The translations under genes and the position numbers were made by a program. The notes below the pieces were generated by a model, which made no database searches, was not told the origin of the DNA, and saw nothing but the letters and a program-made list of their open reading frames with translations. A stretch of 30,932 bases of DNA from JAEYFP01 sp964566545 (GTDB lineage: Bacteria; Bacillota; Clostridia; Lachnospirales; Lachnospiraceae), in contig CAZMIX010000028.1 in the NCBI GenBank assembly GCA_964566545.1, positions 1 through 30,932 on the forward strand, read 5' to 3'. This document shows, piece by piece, positions 8,138-15,493 of this stretch (its first letter is position 1; the number at the start of each line of letters is the position of its first letter).

Positions 8138-8166
8138 TTGTACTTACTGTCACTTTATGATAGAAT
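8138..8166 (+). promoter_or_regulatory. Promoter for the BTAD regulator, bracketed by an inverted repeat
   Basis: TTGTAC (8138-8143), a 17-base spacer and TAGAAT (8161-8166) with a TG extension form a plausible vegetative promoter. A 7-bp inverted repeat, CTGTCAC (8147-8153) and GTGACAG (8184-8190), flanks the -10 box with centres 37 bases apart. This looks like an operator pair that could repress or autoregulate the gene. Confidence 0.6.
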
Positions 8167-8207
8167 CAATTTATTCGCAGAATGTGACAGAATGGAGAAG
8201 GAAGTAA

Positions 8208-9338
8208 ATGGAACCTGCAATTGAGATCACACTGTTTAATGGCTTCGGAATCAGGATGGATGGGAGACTGATCCTCGAAAGCCTTAGCAATACGAGGAAG
8301 ACAAAGCTATTTTTATCCTATTTGTTACTTCATAAGCAAAAGCCGGTTTCTCATAAGGAGCTGTTTGAGCTGCTTTGGTCGGGCGAGGACTATGCCAATC
8401 CGGGAACGGCGTTGAGGACGCTTTTATATCGATATCGCGTTTTGATTGAAAAGGCTGGTATCAAGCAGCTTCAGCACTCCATTCTCAGCCGCAGGGGAGC
8501 TTACCAGTGGAATCCGGAGTTGGAGATTTCCATTGATATTTTTGATTTTGAAGAGTATTCCAGGATTGGCTTAAATAAAGATTTAAGTATGAAAAAGAGA
8601 GAGGCATGCCTTAACAAGGCAATCGGCTTGTACAAGGGAAGGCTGCTTCCTGATTCGGGGTCGGAGCATTGGGTCGTGTCAAAAGCCGTCTATTACCGTG
8701 ACTTGTATTTCAGGGATGTTGTAGCTTATGTCGAGATGTTAAATGCCAAAGAGGAATACGATGATGTGATAGAGGTATGTGACCGTGCGCTTACACTGAT
8801 CGGCAATGATGAACTACTGATTTTGCTGCGCCAGTCTGCCGAAGCAAAAGGGAGGTTGTCGGAGCGGCTACAAGCTCGCTGTGACAGGATTTTGCAGTAT
8901 GAAAGGGCTATCAGTGATGAAATAGGAGTTATACAGCGCGGTATGGAGGTCGATGATACGGAATGCACGGCGTTTGTATGCGACTATGCGATGCTTAAGG
9001 AGATTTATCATCTGCAGAGAAGGTCGCTCGCCAGAACGGGCGATACGATGTTCTTCGCGCTTCTTACGATGGGACGGGCGTCAGGGGAGACGTATGATGA
9101 TCTTCAAAATGAGAAGATCATGGCAGCGATGCTGGAATGCTGCCGCCACGTTCTGCGTTGCGGTGATTCGATCTGTCGCTATTCTGACAATCAATTTGGG
9201 ATCATGTTTCCCGTATCCTACTATGAGGACGCACAAAAAGTCATGCAGCGTGTAAAATCCACATTTCTTTCAAAGACGAAAGAAAGTGATTTACTGCTCA
9301 TTTACCGCATTCTTCCGCTGAAAAATGCGCGTGAGTGA
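8208..9338 (+). CDS. Winged-helix/BTAD transcriptional regulator with degenerate GGDEF-like tail
   Basis: This 376-residue protein begins with an OmpR-type winged helix (about 5-103; the recognition region includes PGTALRTLLYRYRVLI). A bacterial transcriptional activator (BTAD) helical-repeat domain follows at about 108-245, as in SARP-like regulators. The last part (about 250-370) resembles a GGDEF nucleotide-cyclase fold, but the motif position reads SDNQF (326-330) in the frame GDSICRYSDNQFGIMFP. This lacks the glycines and acidic residues needed for diguanylate cyclase activity. It may instead be a binding or dimerisation module (inference). GGAGAAGG precedes the ATG. The gene diverges from the response regulator and converges with the orphan binding lipoprotein. 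The domain calls are by eye; the GGDEF relationship is the least certain. Confidence 0.75.
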   Translation: MEPAIEITLFNGFGIRMDGRLILESLSNTRKTKLFLSYLLLHKQKPVSHKELFELLWSGEDYANPGTALRTLLYRYRVLIEKAGIKQLQHSILSRRGAYQWNPELEISIDIFDFEEYSRIGLNKDLSMKKREACLNKAIGLYKGRLLPDSGSEHWVVSKAVYYRDLYFRDVVAYVEMLNAKEEYDDVIEVCDRALTLIGNDELLILLRQSAEAKGRLSERLQARCDRILQYERAISDEIGVIQRGMEVDDTECTAFVCDYAMLKEIYHLQRRSLARTGDTMFFALLTMGRASGETYDDLQNEKIMAAMLECCRHVLRCGDSICRYSDNQFGIMFPVSYYEDAQKVMQRVKSTFLSKTKESDLLLIYRILPLKNARE

Positions 9339-9365
9339 GTGCGCTGTTCTGCCGTCAATATGAAA

Positions 9366-9426
9366 GAGACTCCCTATGTGCGGAATCGATTTGATCGTAT
9401 ACCATCCGTTCATGGGGAATCTCCTT
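9366..9426. terminator. Long hairpin between convergent genes
   Basis: Arms 9366-9378 and 9411-9423 pair over 13 positions, with one mismatch and one wobble. They are followed by TTTT and enclose further short pairings (CGGA with TCCG). It sits between two converging stop codons and is best read as a terminator, though it is longer than usual. Confidence 0.55.
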
Positions 9427-9442
9427 TTGAATATTAAATGAT

Positions 9443-10477
9443 TTATTTTGCCGCTTTCTCCGCAAATCCGGTCGTCACAAGCTCCTCATACGGCACGCGG
9501 TGTTCCAGCTCGCCGGAGTCCTCAAGAATATTCTGCAAGAGTTCAAAACTATCTTTTTCAAAAATCAAATTTTCTTTCCAGGTATTCTGATCATAGTATC
9601 TTGTAATGATCGTCGTCAGAGTCATAATGTCTGTTTCCTTGAATTGTGGCTGGATGACTGCCGCCAGTTCATCCGGCGTGTGGCTCTGTGTATAGTCCAT
9701 GCCACGCTGTAGCGCGTTAGTGAAGCTCTGAATCAGCGCCGGATTGCTTTCGATAAAGCTCTTTTTTGCGCTGAAAGCGGTGTATGGCACATAACCAGAA
9801 TCAATGCCGAGCGACGCTACGATATAGCCGTTCCCGTTCGCCTCAAGCGAGGAGGCGTGCGGTTCAAATTCAACCGTAAACTCCGCATCTGATGAAACAA
9901 AAGCGGCGGCGGTATCACCAAAGGCGATGGATTGATCGATAGAAAGATCTGCTGCCGGGTCGATATTATTTTTTCTCAAAATAAACTCAAACACCATTTG
10001 CGGCATTCCACCCGCTCGTCCGCCAAGCACTTTACTTCCCTTGAGCATATCCCAGGAAAAATCATCAATCGGCTCTTTCGCAACAAGAAAGTTTCCCGCC
10101 CGTTGCGTTAACTGCGCAAAGTTGATAACAATATCATTTGGATTGCCCAGATAGGTGTAGATACTGGACTCACTTCCCATAAACCCAATGTCCGCTTCGC
10201 CGGAGAGGACGGCGGTCATTGTTTTGTCGGCGCCATAACCGGTGACGAGTGTCAGGTCAATGCCTTCCTCCTTAAAATAACCCTCCTCAATAGCCACATA
10301 GAGCGGAACATAAAAGATAGAGTGGGCCACCTCGTTTAAAATAACCTTTGTATTTCCGATGGAGCCATTCTGTTTGCCGCCGCATCCGGCAAAGACGGGC
10401 AGCAGGAGAGCCAGACATAGCGTGAGAATGAGAGCCGACTTGAGCCGGTCTCTTTTTTTCATTTTCTTCCTCTTCAT
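9443..10477 (-). CDS. Orphan NMT1/THI5-like (SsuA-type) substrate-binding lipoprotein
   Basis: This is a periplasmic-binding-protein-type lipoprotein of 344 residues. The signal peptide has a lipobox VFAGC with Cys32 as the anchor. The mature protein matches the NMT1/THI5/SsuA class: residues 50-75 read HSIFYVPLYVAIEEGYFKEE, followed by GADKTMTAVLSGEADIGFMG. This is the family pattern of a ligand loop and the ADIG strand. Members bind nitrate, sulfonates, taurine or pyrimidine precursors of thiamine, and the ligand here cannot be deduced. Normally a permease and an ATPase lie beside such genes. Here the downstream gene is convergent and the upstream one is a divergent diguanylate cyclase, so it is an orphan. 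It may feed a distant transporter or act as a sensor partner (inference). Confidence 0.87.
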   Translation of the reverse strand: MKRKKMKKRDRLKSALILTLCLALLLPVFAGCGGKQNGSIGNTKVILNEVAHSIFYVPLYVAIEEGYFKEEGIDLTLVTGYGADKTMTAVLSGEADIGFMGSESSIYTYLGNPNDIVINFAQLTQRAGNFLVAKEPIDDFSWDMLKGSKVLGGRAGGMPQMVFEFILRKNNIDPAADLSIDQSIAFGDTAAAFVSSDAEFTVEFEPHASSLEANGNGYIVASLGIDSGYVPYTAFSAKKSFIESNPALIQSFTNALQRGMDYTQSHTPDELAAVIQPQFKETDIMTLTTIITRYYDQNTWKENLIFEKDSFELLQNILEDSGELEHRVPYEELVTTGFAEKAAK

Positions 10478-10504
10478 AACAGTCTCCCTTTTTGTTATAA
10501 TTCT

Positions 10505-10533
10505 ATTATATTTATTAAAAAAAATTGTGTTAC
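10505..10533 (-). promoter_or_regulatory. Promoter for the orphan binding lipoprotein
   Basis: On the minus strand GTAACA (10533-10528), a 17-base spacer and a perfect TATAAT (10510-10505) give a plausible promoter, with a leader of about 20 bases carrying AGGGAGA before the ATG. Confidence 0.6.
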
Positions 10534-10602
10534 AGATTCCGCATTTTAAAAAGGTATCAATTTGCTGCCATTTTATTTATAGGGTCGATAAAGCATGCAC
10601 CC

Positions 10603-10631
10603 TTGTTTTTTTGAAGCGCCTATGGTAATAT
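10603..10631 (+). promoter_or_regulatory. Promoter for the sugar-sensor diguanylate cyclase gene
   Basis: TTGTTT (10603-10608), a 17-base spacer and TAATAT (10626-10631) form a moderate vegetative promoter. It diverges from the promoter of the orphan binding lipoprotein. Its predicted start near 10638 favours the ATG at 10678 over the GTG at 10648. Confidence 0.5.
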
Positions 10632-10677
10632 AAAAAGAGATTTATCCGTGGGGTACAAAGGGGAAGGACAGGATAAA

Positions 10678-13092
10678 ATGGCGGAAAAGAAGTTGACGAT
10701 TGGGGTGCTTATCGGAAATGCGAATTCACCGCACTCGATTAACACACTGCATGGGATCCAACAGGCGGCGATGGAGACTGGGGTAAATATTATTATTTTC
10801 CTTGGCGTTCATACGAGCTATTTTTATCGTGAATTTTTTGAAGAAGAGGAAAGCTACGATTATCAGGTAACAACAGTATATGATTATGTGAAGCTGGCAA
10901 AGGTTGATGCGCTGATTATTTCTTATGGCGAGCTTGTTATCTTTTTAAATGAGAAAGAACGCGGGACATTTCTGGGAAAATTTGATCGGATCCCCTATGT
11001 AATTTTGGAAGAAGTGATCAATAAAAAGAATGCCCACTATCAAATTGCGGATAATTATAAGGGAATGCGTGCGGTGGTGGAGCATCTGGCAATTACTCAC
11101 GGCTACAGGCGTTTTGTTTGTCTGCGCGGACCGGAAGGAAATAAGGACGCAGATGAGCGTTACTCTGCTTTTTTGGATGTTATGAAGGAGCAGGACATCG
11201 AGGTTACGCCGGAAATGGTTAGGGTCGGCGATTTTTCGGAGTCGGTCGAAAAAGAGGTGGAATATCTTTTTGATCACAATCCTCATGCACAAGCGTTTGT
11301 ATGCGCAAATGACCTGATGGCTAACACCGTTTATAAAATATGCAAAAAACGACGGATGGAAATTTACCAGTCGACGGAATGGGCAAAAAATTGGCTTTCC
11401 AGAAGCAGAATGCGCTACCGGATCGGGCATGACATCGATCGGGGCGAAGGTATCGCCGTGACGGGATACGACGATTGGGTGCTTGCTTCTACAATGGATC
11501 CTCCGTTGACGACCGTATTGCAAAATGCCTATTCGAGCGGCTATAAAGCCGTTTATAACGTACTGGATATCTACCACAAGGGTGAGGGAGAGGATATTAT
11601 CCTTCCTCCACTACTGATTCGTAGGAATTCATGCGGCTGTCAGGATGCAGAAAAGCATAAGTTTGAGAGATTGACTGAAGCAGAGCGTGTCAACCCGGAA
11701 TTTTATGCAACCAAAATTTCCGAGACAATTAAAAATGCGATTTTTATTTCTGACGTGAATGACGAGATGGGGGATCGGGTTTACGATGCCATTTATAAGG
11801 TGGTTTATAGAAATACGATCTTATTTCTAGGCTATGCAAAGGAAAAGATTTCATCTAAATATGTTGTGGAGCAGCTCCGGATGTTGATGACAGGCCCTTA
11901 TGCGGACTATATTTCCCCGAATGCGCTTGCAACGGTTTATTCGGATTACTTATGGTTTGTCATCCACACGATTGACGATCATATGGCAGAGGTGCTGCTG
12001 ACTGAAATACTGATTGAGGGCATGAATTATTTACAGTCCTACATTTATAAAAAAGCGAAAGATGCACTTGCCGATTATGAGAGTACCACATGGTTTATGT
12101 CTCTGATTTCGCGCGATATGGCGAATCATATCAGTGATGAAAAGGAAATGTTTCGCAACGCAATGATTAAGCTGAAAACGCTGAATATCGGAAACAGTTA
12201 CCTCTATACATTTGAAAAGCCGATCGAGCATATGCGCGATGAGGAGTGGATTTGCCCTAATAAAATGTATCTGGCGGCTCATATGACCGATGGCGCTGTG
12301 GTCGCCTATGAACCTGAAGAGCGTCCGGCTGTTACGGTACATAACGGCTTCGGTGAATACATCAGACAGAGTGAAAATCGGGAAAAGGGCTATCAGGTGA
12401 CGCTGATCAATCTGTATTCTGATAAAATGCAGTATGGTGTTTTGATCAGCGAGATAAATCCCGAGAATGTGTTGTCGTTGTATTATGCGAGTATCCAGAT
12501 TGGAACTGCACTGAAATATTGTGAAATGAGCAGGGCTCAGAGGAGAACACAGAGTCGTCTGGAGCAGCTTGTTAAGGAAGTCGAGGACAAAAATAGCATT
12601 CTGCGTTTCATTTCAGAATATGATGCCCTGACGGACTGTCTGAATAGAAGAGGCTTTATCGAGAAGGCACTGGATTTAAATAATGCATCCTACGGCAAAG
12701 AAGCGGTCATTATTTTTGGTGATTTGGATCATTTGAAGGAGATTAACGATAAGTTCGGGCACAGCGAGGGTGATTTTGCGATCAAAAAAATTGCCGAGAT
12801 TATGAAGGAAACGATTGGTGAAGATCAACTGGTCAGCAGGATTGGCGGTGACGAATTTGTCATCATGATGCTCTGTGAGGGAGCCAACGCGCCGGAAGTG
12901 ATCACAGATAAAATTAAGCAGAAAACGGCCGCATTCAACGAAAGCTCCGATAAGCCGTATTATGTAGAATGCTCGCTTGGCTTTAAAAGGTTTCTCTGCG
13001 GAGAGGATTTACAGCTGCAGGATGTGATCAATCAGGCGGATCAGGCGTTATATACGGTGAAGAAAAACAGAAGAGATTCGATCGCGAAGTAG
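10678..13092 (+). CDS. Cytoplasmic LacI-type sugar-binding domain fused to GGDEF diguanylate cyclase
   Basis: This large sensor-enzyme of 804 residues is predicted to make cyclic di-GMP. The N-terminal part (about 1-330) has the fold of LacI-family ligand-binding domains. It opens KKLTIGVLIGN, contains AVTGYDDW and PPLTTVLQN, and closes with RRNSCGC. No DNA-binding helix-turn-helix, signal peptide or membrane segment is present, so it should sense a cytoplasmic ligand. About 35 extra residues (KRRMEIYQ... to DIDRGEG) interrupt this domain just before AVTGYDD. A middle region (about 340-620) is unassigned. A short helix at about 625-650 leads to the GGDEF domain, whose active-site motif GGDEF (723-727) is intact. 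The RxxD inhibitory site is absent at its usual place (sequence IGEDQLVSR). I prefer the ATG at 10678 over the GTG at 10648 because the domain begins at once. Confidence 0.88.
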   Translation: MAEKKLTIGVLIGNANSPHSINTLHGIQQAAMETGVNIIIFLGVHTSYFYREFFEEEESYDYQVTTVYDYVKLAKVDALIISYGELVIFLNEKERGTFLGKFDRIPYVILEEVINKKNAHYQIADNYKGMRAVVEHLAITHGYRRFVCLRGPEGNKDADERYSAFLDVMKEQDIEVTPEMVRVGDFSESVEKEVEYLFDHNPHAQAFVCANDLMANTVYKICKKRRMEIYQSTEWAKNWLSRSRMRYRIGHDIDRGEGIAVTGYDDWVLASTMDPPLTTVLQNAYSSGYKAVYNVLDIYHKGEGEDIILPPLLIRRNSCGCQDAEKHKFERLTEAERVNPEFYATKISETIKNAIFISDVNDEMGDRVYDAIYKVVYRNTILFLGYAKEKISSKYVVEQLRMLMTGPYADYISPNALATVYSDYLWFVIHTIDDHMAEVLLTEILIEGMNYLQSYIYKKAKDALADYESTTWFMSLISRDMANHISDEKEMFRNAMIKLKTLNIGNSYLYTFEKPIEHMRDEEWICPNKMYLAAHMTDGAVVAYEPEERPAVTVHNGFGEYIRQSENREKGYQVTLINLYSDKMQYGVLISEINPENVLSLYYASIQIGTALKYCEMSRAQRRTQSRLEQLVKEVEDKNSILRFISEYDALTDCLNRRGFIEKALDLNNASYGKEAVIIFGDLDHLKEINDKFGHSEGDFAIKKIAEIMKETIGEDQLVSRIGGDEFVIMMLCEGANAPEVITDKIKQKTAAFNESSDKPYYVECSLGFKRFLCGEDLQLQDVINQADQALYTVKKNRRDSIAK

Positions 13093-13122
13093 GAAGCAGT
13101 TTTCCCAAGTAAGATGTCTAAT

Positions 13123-13148
13123 AACAAGGGACCCCTTGTTTTATTTTG
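13123..13148 (+). terminator. Intrinsic terminator after the diguanylate cyclase gene
   Basis: AACAAGG (13123-13129) pairs with CCTTGTT (13134-13140) around a four-base loop, followed by a T-rich tract. It lies 30 bp after the stop codon. Confidence 0.75.
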
Positions 13149-13174
13149 TTTTAGAACCGAGTGTTTTTTATCCC

Positions 13175-13214
13175 CGGGCATATCATAAGAAGCCGGCTTC
13201 TTATGATATGCCCG
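13175..13214. repeat. Perfect 40-nt palindrome
   Basis: The 20-base arm 13175-13194 is the exact reverse complement of 13195-13214, with CCGG at the centre. Neither side has a proper T-run on the outgoing strand, so it is not a classical terminator. It lies between the terminator of the diguanylate cyclase gene and the end of the minus-strand liv operon. It may end or stabilise that operon's transcript or act as a protein-binding or cruciform site. The rest of 13215-13356 shows nothing I can identify. Confidence 0.8.
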
Positions 13215-13356
13215 CATATTTTCATATGGACAATAAGTTGTCTATCTTGCAATTTAATGTTCAAAATACTTTGTAAATTTTGATATACAGCCGCATTTAG
13301 CTTCCTCAATATTTATTTTCGGGGGCCAGTCAAACGAGTTAACCGGACTTTCGCAT

Positions 13357-13974
13357 TTACGAAAACCGGATACGGATATATTCCTTGATTTCCTCCACGC
13401 ATTTTTCAAAACCGAGCTTGCCGCTGTTGAGGCAGAGGTCATAGTTGCGCAAATCGTGCCACTGGCGGCCGGTATGCGCTTTATAGAATTCGCCGCGGTA
13501 CTTGTCGGTTCTCTCAATGTATTTCATGATATCCTTTCCAGGAACGGAAGCCCTTTCGAGCGCGTTCTTTTTGCAGAAATCCACATCGGCATGGACAAAA
13601 ACGGAAACGACGTTCGGATAGTCCTTGAGGACAAAATCCGCGCAGCGTCCGATGATGACACAGGAACCTTGCTCCGCCAGCTTTTTGATGATTTTTGCCT
13701 GGTAGTTGAATAAATTCGCATCCGAAGTAAAACCATCACTTTCCGGCGTAATCAGGGCACCCTTGTACACCTGTCTCATCTTGAAAAAGGTATTCGTGCG
13801 GACCCGCTCGTCAACCTGTGCGAACAGGTACTCGCTGATGCCGCTGTCCTCGGAAGCCATTTGTAAAATCTCTCTTTCGTAGCAGTTGACGTTTAAATCA
13901 TCTGCCAGCATCTGTCCGATTGTTTTTCCGCCGCTGCCGTATTGGCGGGCGATCGTAACGATTACGTGATCCAT
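13357..13974 (-). CDS. Cytidylate kinase-like family protein
   Basis: This is a P-loop protein of 205 residues from the cytidylate-kinase-like family found widely in Clostridia. The nucleotide-binding loop is RQYGSGGKTIG (about 10-20). Further family features are YEREIL (about 32-37), VIIGRCADFVL (about 105-115) and a late DLCLNSGKLG strand. The family resembles CMP kinases, but its true substrate is unestablished. It is the last gene of the liv operon, starting 23 bases after the livF stop. The only Shine-Dalgarno-like run (GGGGG) is about 12 bases before the ATG, which is rather far, so translation may depend on coupling to livF. The link to amino acid transport is not understood. Confidence 0.85.
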   Translation of the reverse strand: MDHVIVTIARQYGSGGKTIGQMLADDLNVNCYEREILQMASEDSGISEYLFAQVDERVRTNTFFKMRQVYKGALITPESDGFTSDANLFNYQAKIIKKLAEQGSCVIIGRCADFVLKDYPNVVSVFVHADVDFCKKNALERASVPGKDIMKYIERTDKYRGEFYKAHTGRQWHDLRNYDLCLNSGKLGFEKCVEEIKEYIRIRFS

Positions 13975-13997
13975 AGCTGCTGTCTGCCCCCTTACTT

Positions 13998-14708
13998 TTA
14001 TTCGCCTAAATAAGCTTTTTTAATAGCGTCATTATTTAAAAGGTCTGCCGCTTTTCCAGAAAGCGCGATCCGCCCTGTTTCAAGCACATAGGCGCGGTCG
14101 GCAATGGAAAGCGCTTTTTTTGCGTTCTGTTCTACGAGAAGCACCGTCGTTCCGCTGTTGCTAACCTCCCTGATGATATCAAATATTTCATTTACATAAA
14201 TAGGAGAGAGTCCCATGGACGGTTCATCCATCAAAAGGATCTTCGGCTTTGACATCAGCGCGCGCCCCATGGCGAGCATTTGCTGTTCGCCGCCGCTTAA
14301 GGTTCCTGCGAGCTGGTTCCTGCGCTCCTCAAGCCTTGGAAACCGCTTGAATACCATCGCGAGCGTGGCAGTGATTTCTTCCTTGTTTTTTCTTGTATAA
14401 GCGCCCATCAGCAGGTTTTCATAGACGGTCAGATCCGCAAAAACCCGTCGACCCTCCGGCACATGCGCCATACCGAGTGTGACCGTTTTATAGCCCGGAA
14501 GCTTTGTGATGTCTTTTCCCTCAAATTCTATTTTGCCTGCCCTGGAATCCACGAGACCTGTGATCGTATGCAGAATCGTCGTCTTGCCTGCGCCGTTTGC
14601 GCCGATCAGCGCGATGACCTCGCCTTCGTTTACCTCAAAGCTGATGCTCTTGATCGCCTGAATGACACCATAGTATACTTCCAGATCGCTTATTTTTAAC
14701 ATTGACAT
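13998..14708 (-). CDS. livF: Branched-chain amino acid ABC transporter ATP-binding protein LivF
   Basis: This is the second ATPase of a LIV-I type importer, 236 residues, a standard length. Walker A is GANGAGKTT (about 36-44), the ABC signature is LSGGEQQ (about 137-143) and Walker B is ILLMDEPSMGLS (about 157-168). The switch histidine region is replaced by the family's usual LVEQNA. A textbook AAGGAGG site lies before the ATG. It is fifth of six genes in the minus-strand operon, 21 bases after livG. Family members import Leu, Ile, Val or related compounds; the ligand here rests on the livJ assignment. Confidence 0.94.
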   Translation of the reverse strand: MSMLKISDLEVYYGVIQAIKSISFEVNEGEVIALIGANGAGKTTILHTITGLVDSRAGKIEFEGKDITKLPGYKTVTLGMAHVPEGRRVFADLTVYENLLMGAYTRKNKEEITATLAMVFKRFPRLEERRNQLAGTLSGGEQQMLAMGRALMSKPKILLMDEPSMGLSPIYVNEIFDIIREVSNSGTTVLLVEQNAKKALSIADRAYVLETGRIALSGKAADLLNNDAIKKAYLGE

Positions 14709-14729
14709 AATGGCTGTCCTCCTTGCGTT

Positions 14730-15491
14730 TTAATCTTCCCCGAGATAGGCCGTGATGACCTTTGGATCGTTGAGTACCTGTTCCGGCTTGCCGTCTGTCA
14801 GCAGCGTTCCGAAGTTCAGCACATAAAGGTATTCACAGATGCCCGCGACGAGCTTCATATCGTGCTCGATCAAAAGGATCGTCACATGAAACTGGTTTCT
14901 GACAATTTCGATCGTATGCATCAGTTCGGCCGTCTCGTTCGGATTCATGCCGGCTGCCGGCTCGTCGAGCAACAGTAGCTTTGGACCGGTAGCGAGCGCA
15001 CGCGCGATCTCAAGCTTTCTCTGCTTTCCATAAGGGAGGTTGGAGGCTTTGTAGCCCGCCTGCCCGTCAAGATCAAACACTTTTAAGATTTCCATCGCCT
15101 TTTCGGTCATTTCTTTTTCTTTTTTTAGATAGGAGCCGAGATGAAGAAAGCTTTCCAGCAGAGAATATTTGATTTCGTTGTGGAGAGCCACTTTGACATT
15201 ATCCAGTACGCTCATTTTTGAAAACAGGCGGATATTCTGAAAGGTTCTCGCGATTCCCGCGTTGCAGATTTCGTTCGGCTTTTTGCCGACGATGCTGCTG
15301 CCGTTTAACGTGATGATACCGTTCGTCGGCAGATAGACACCCGTCAGCATGTTAAAGACGGTCGTTTTGCCGGCGCCGTTTGGCCCAATCAGACCGACGA
15401 GAGAGCCTTCTTCTACGGACATATTCAAATTATCTACGGCGCGCAGGCCGCCAAAGGAGATCCCTAAATTTTTCACCTCTAATAATGCCAT
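14730..15491 (-). CDS. livG: Branched-chain amino acid ABC transporter ATP-binding protein LivG
   Basis: This is the first ATPase of the LIV-I type importer, 253 residues. Walker A is GPNGAGKTT (about 36-44). The signature region reads LPYGKQRKLEIARAL, which is the LivG variant with Tyr and Lys in place of the usual Ser-Gly-Gly-Gln pattern. Walker B is LLLLDEPAAGMNPNE. The C-terminal GTLLTDGKPEQVLNDPKVITAYLGE extension is characteristic of LivG. AAGGAGGG precedes the ATG. The start lies only two bases beyond the livM stop codon, indicating coupled translation. Confidence 0.94.
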   Translation of the reverse strand: MALLEVKNLGISFGGLRAVDNLNMSVEEGSLVGLIGPNGAGKTTVFNMLTGVYLPTNGIITLNGSSIVGKKPNEICNAGIARTFQNIRLFSKMSVLDNVKVALHNEIKYSLLESFLHLGSYLKKEKEMTEKAMEILKVFDLDGQAGYKASNLPYGKQRKLEIARALATGPKLLLLDEPAAGMNPNETAELMHTIEIVRNQFHVTILLIEHDMKLVAGICEYLYVLNFGTLLTDGKPEQVLNDPKVITAYLGED

Positions 15492-15493
15492 CG

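Noticed and set aside
8953..9255. Plus-strand open frame of 100 codons within the BTAD gene
   Set aside because: It is an alternate frame of the regulator; its translation is Arg/Cys-rich shadow sequence without a ribosome binding site.
10478..10647. Thiamine pyrophosphate riboswitch ahead of the THI5-like lipoprotein
   Set aside because: The gap on the minus strand has no CUGAGA-type conserved box, and the predicted leader is only about 20 bases.
10945..11577. Open frame of 210 codons on the minus strand
   Set aside because: It is fully inside the sugar-sensor diguanylate cyclase gene, whose plus-strand product has clear family motifs.
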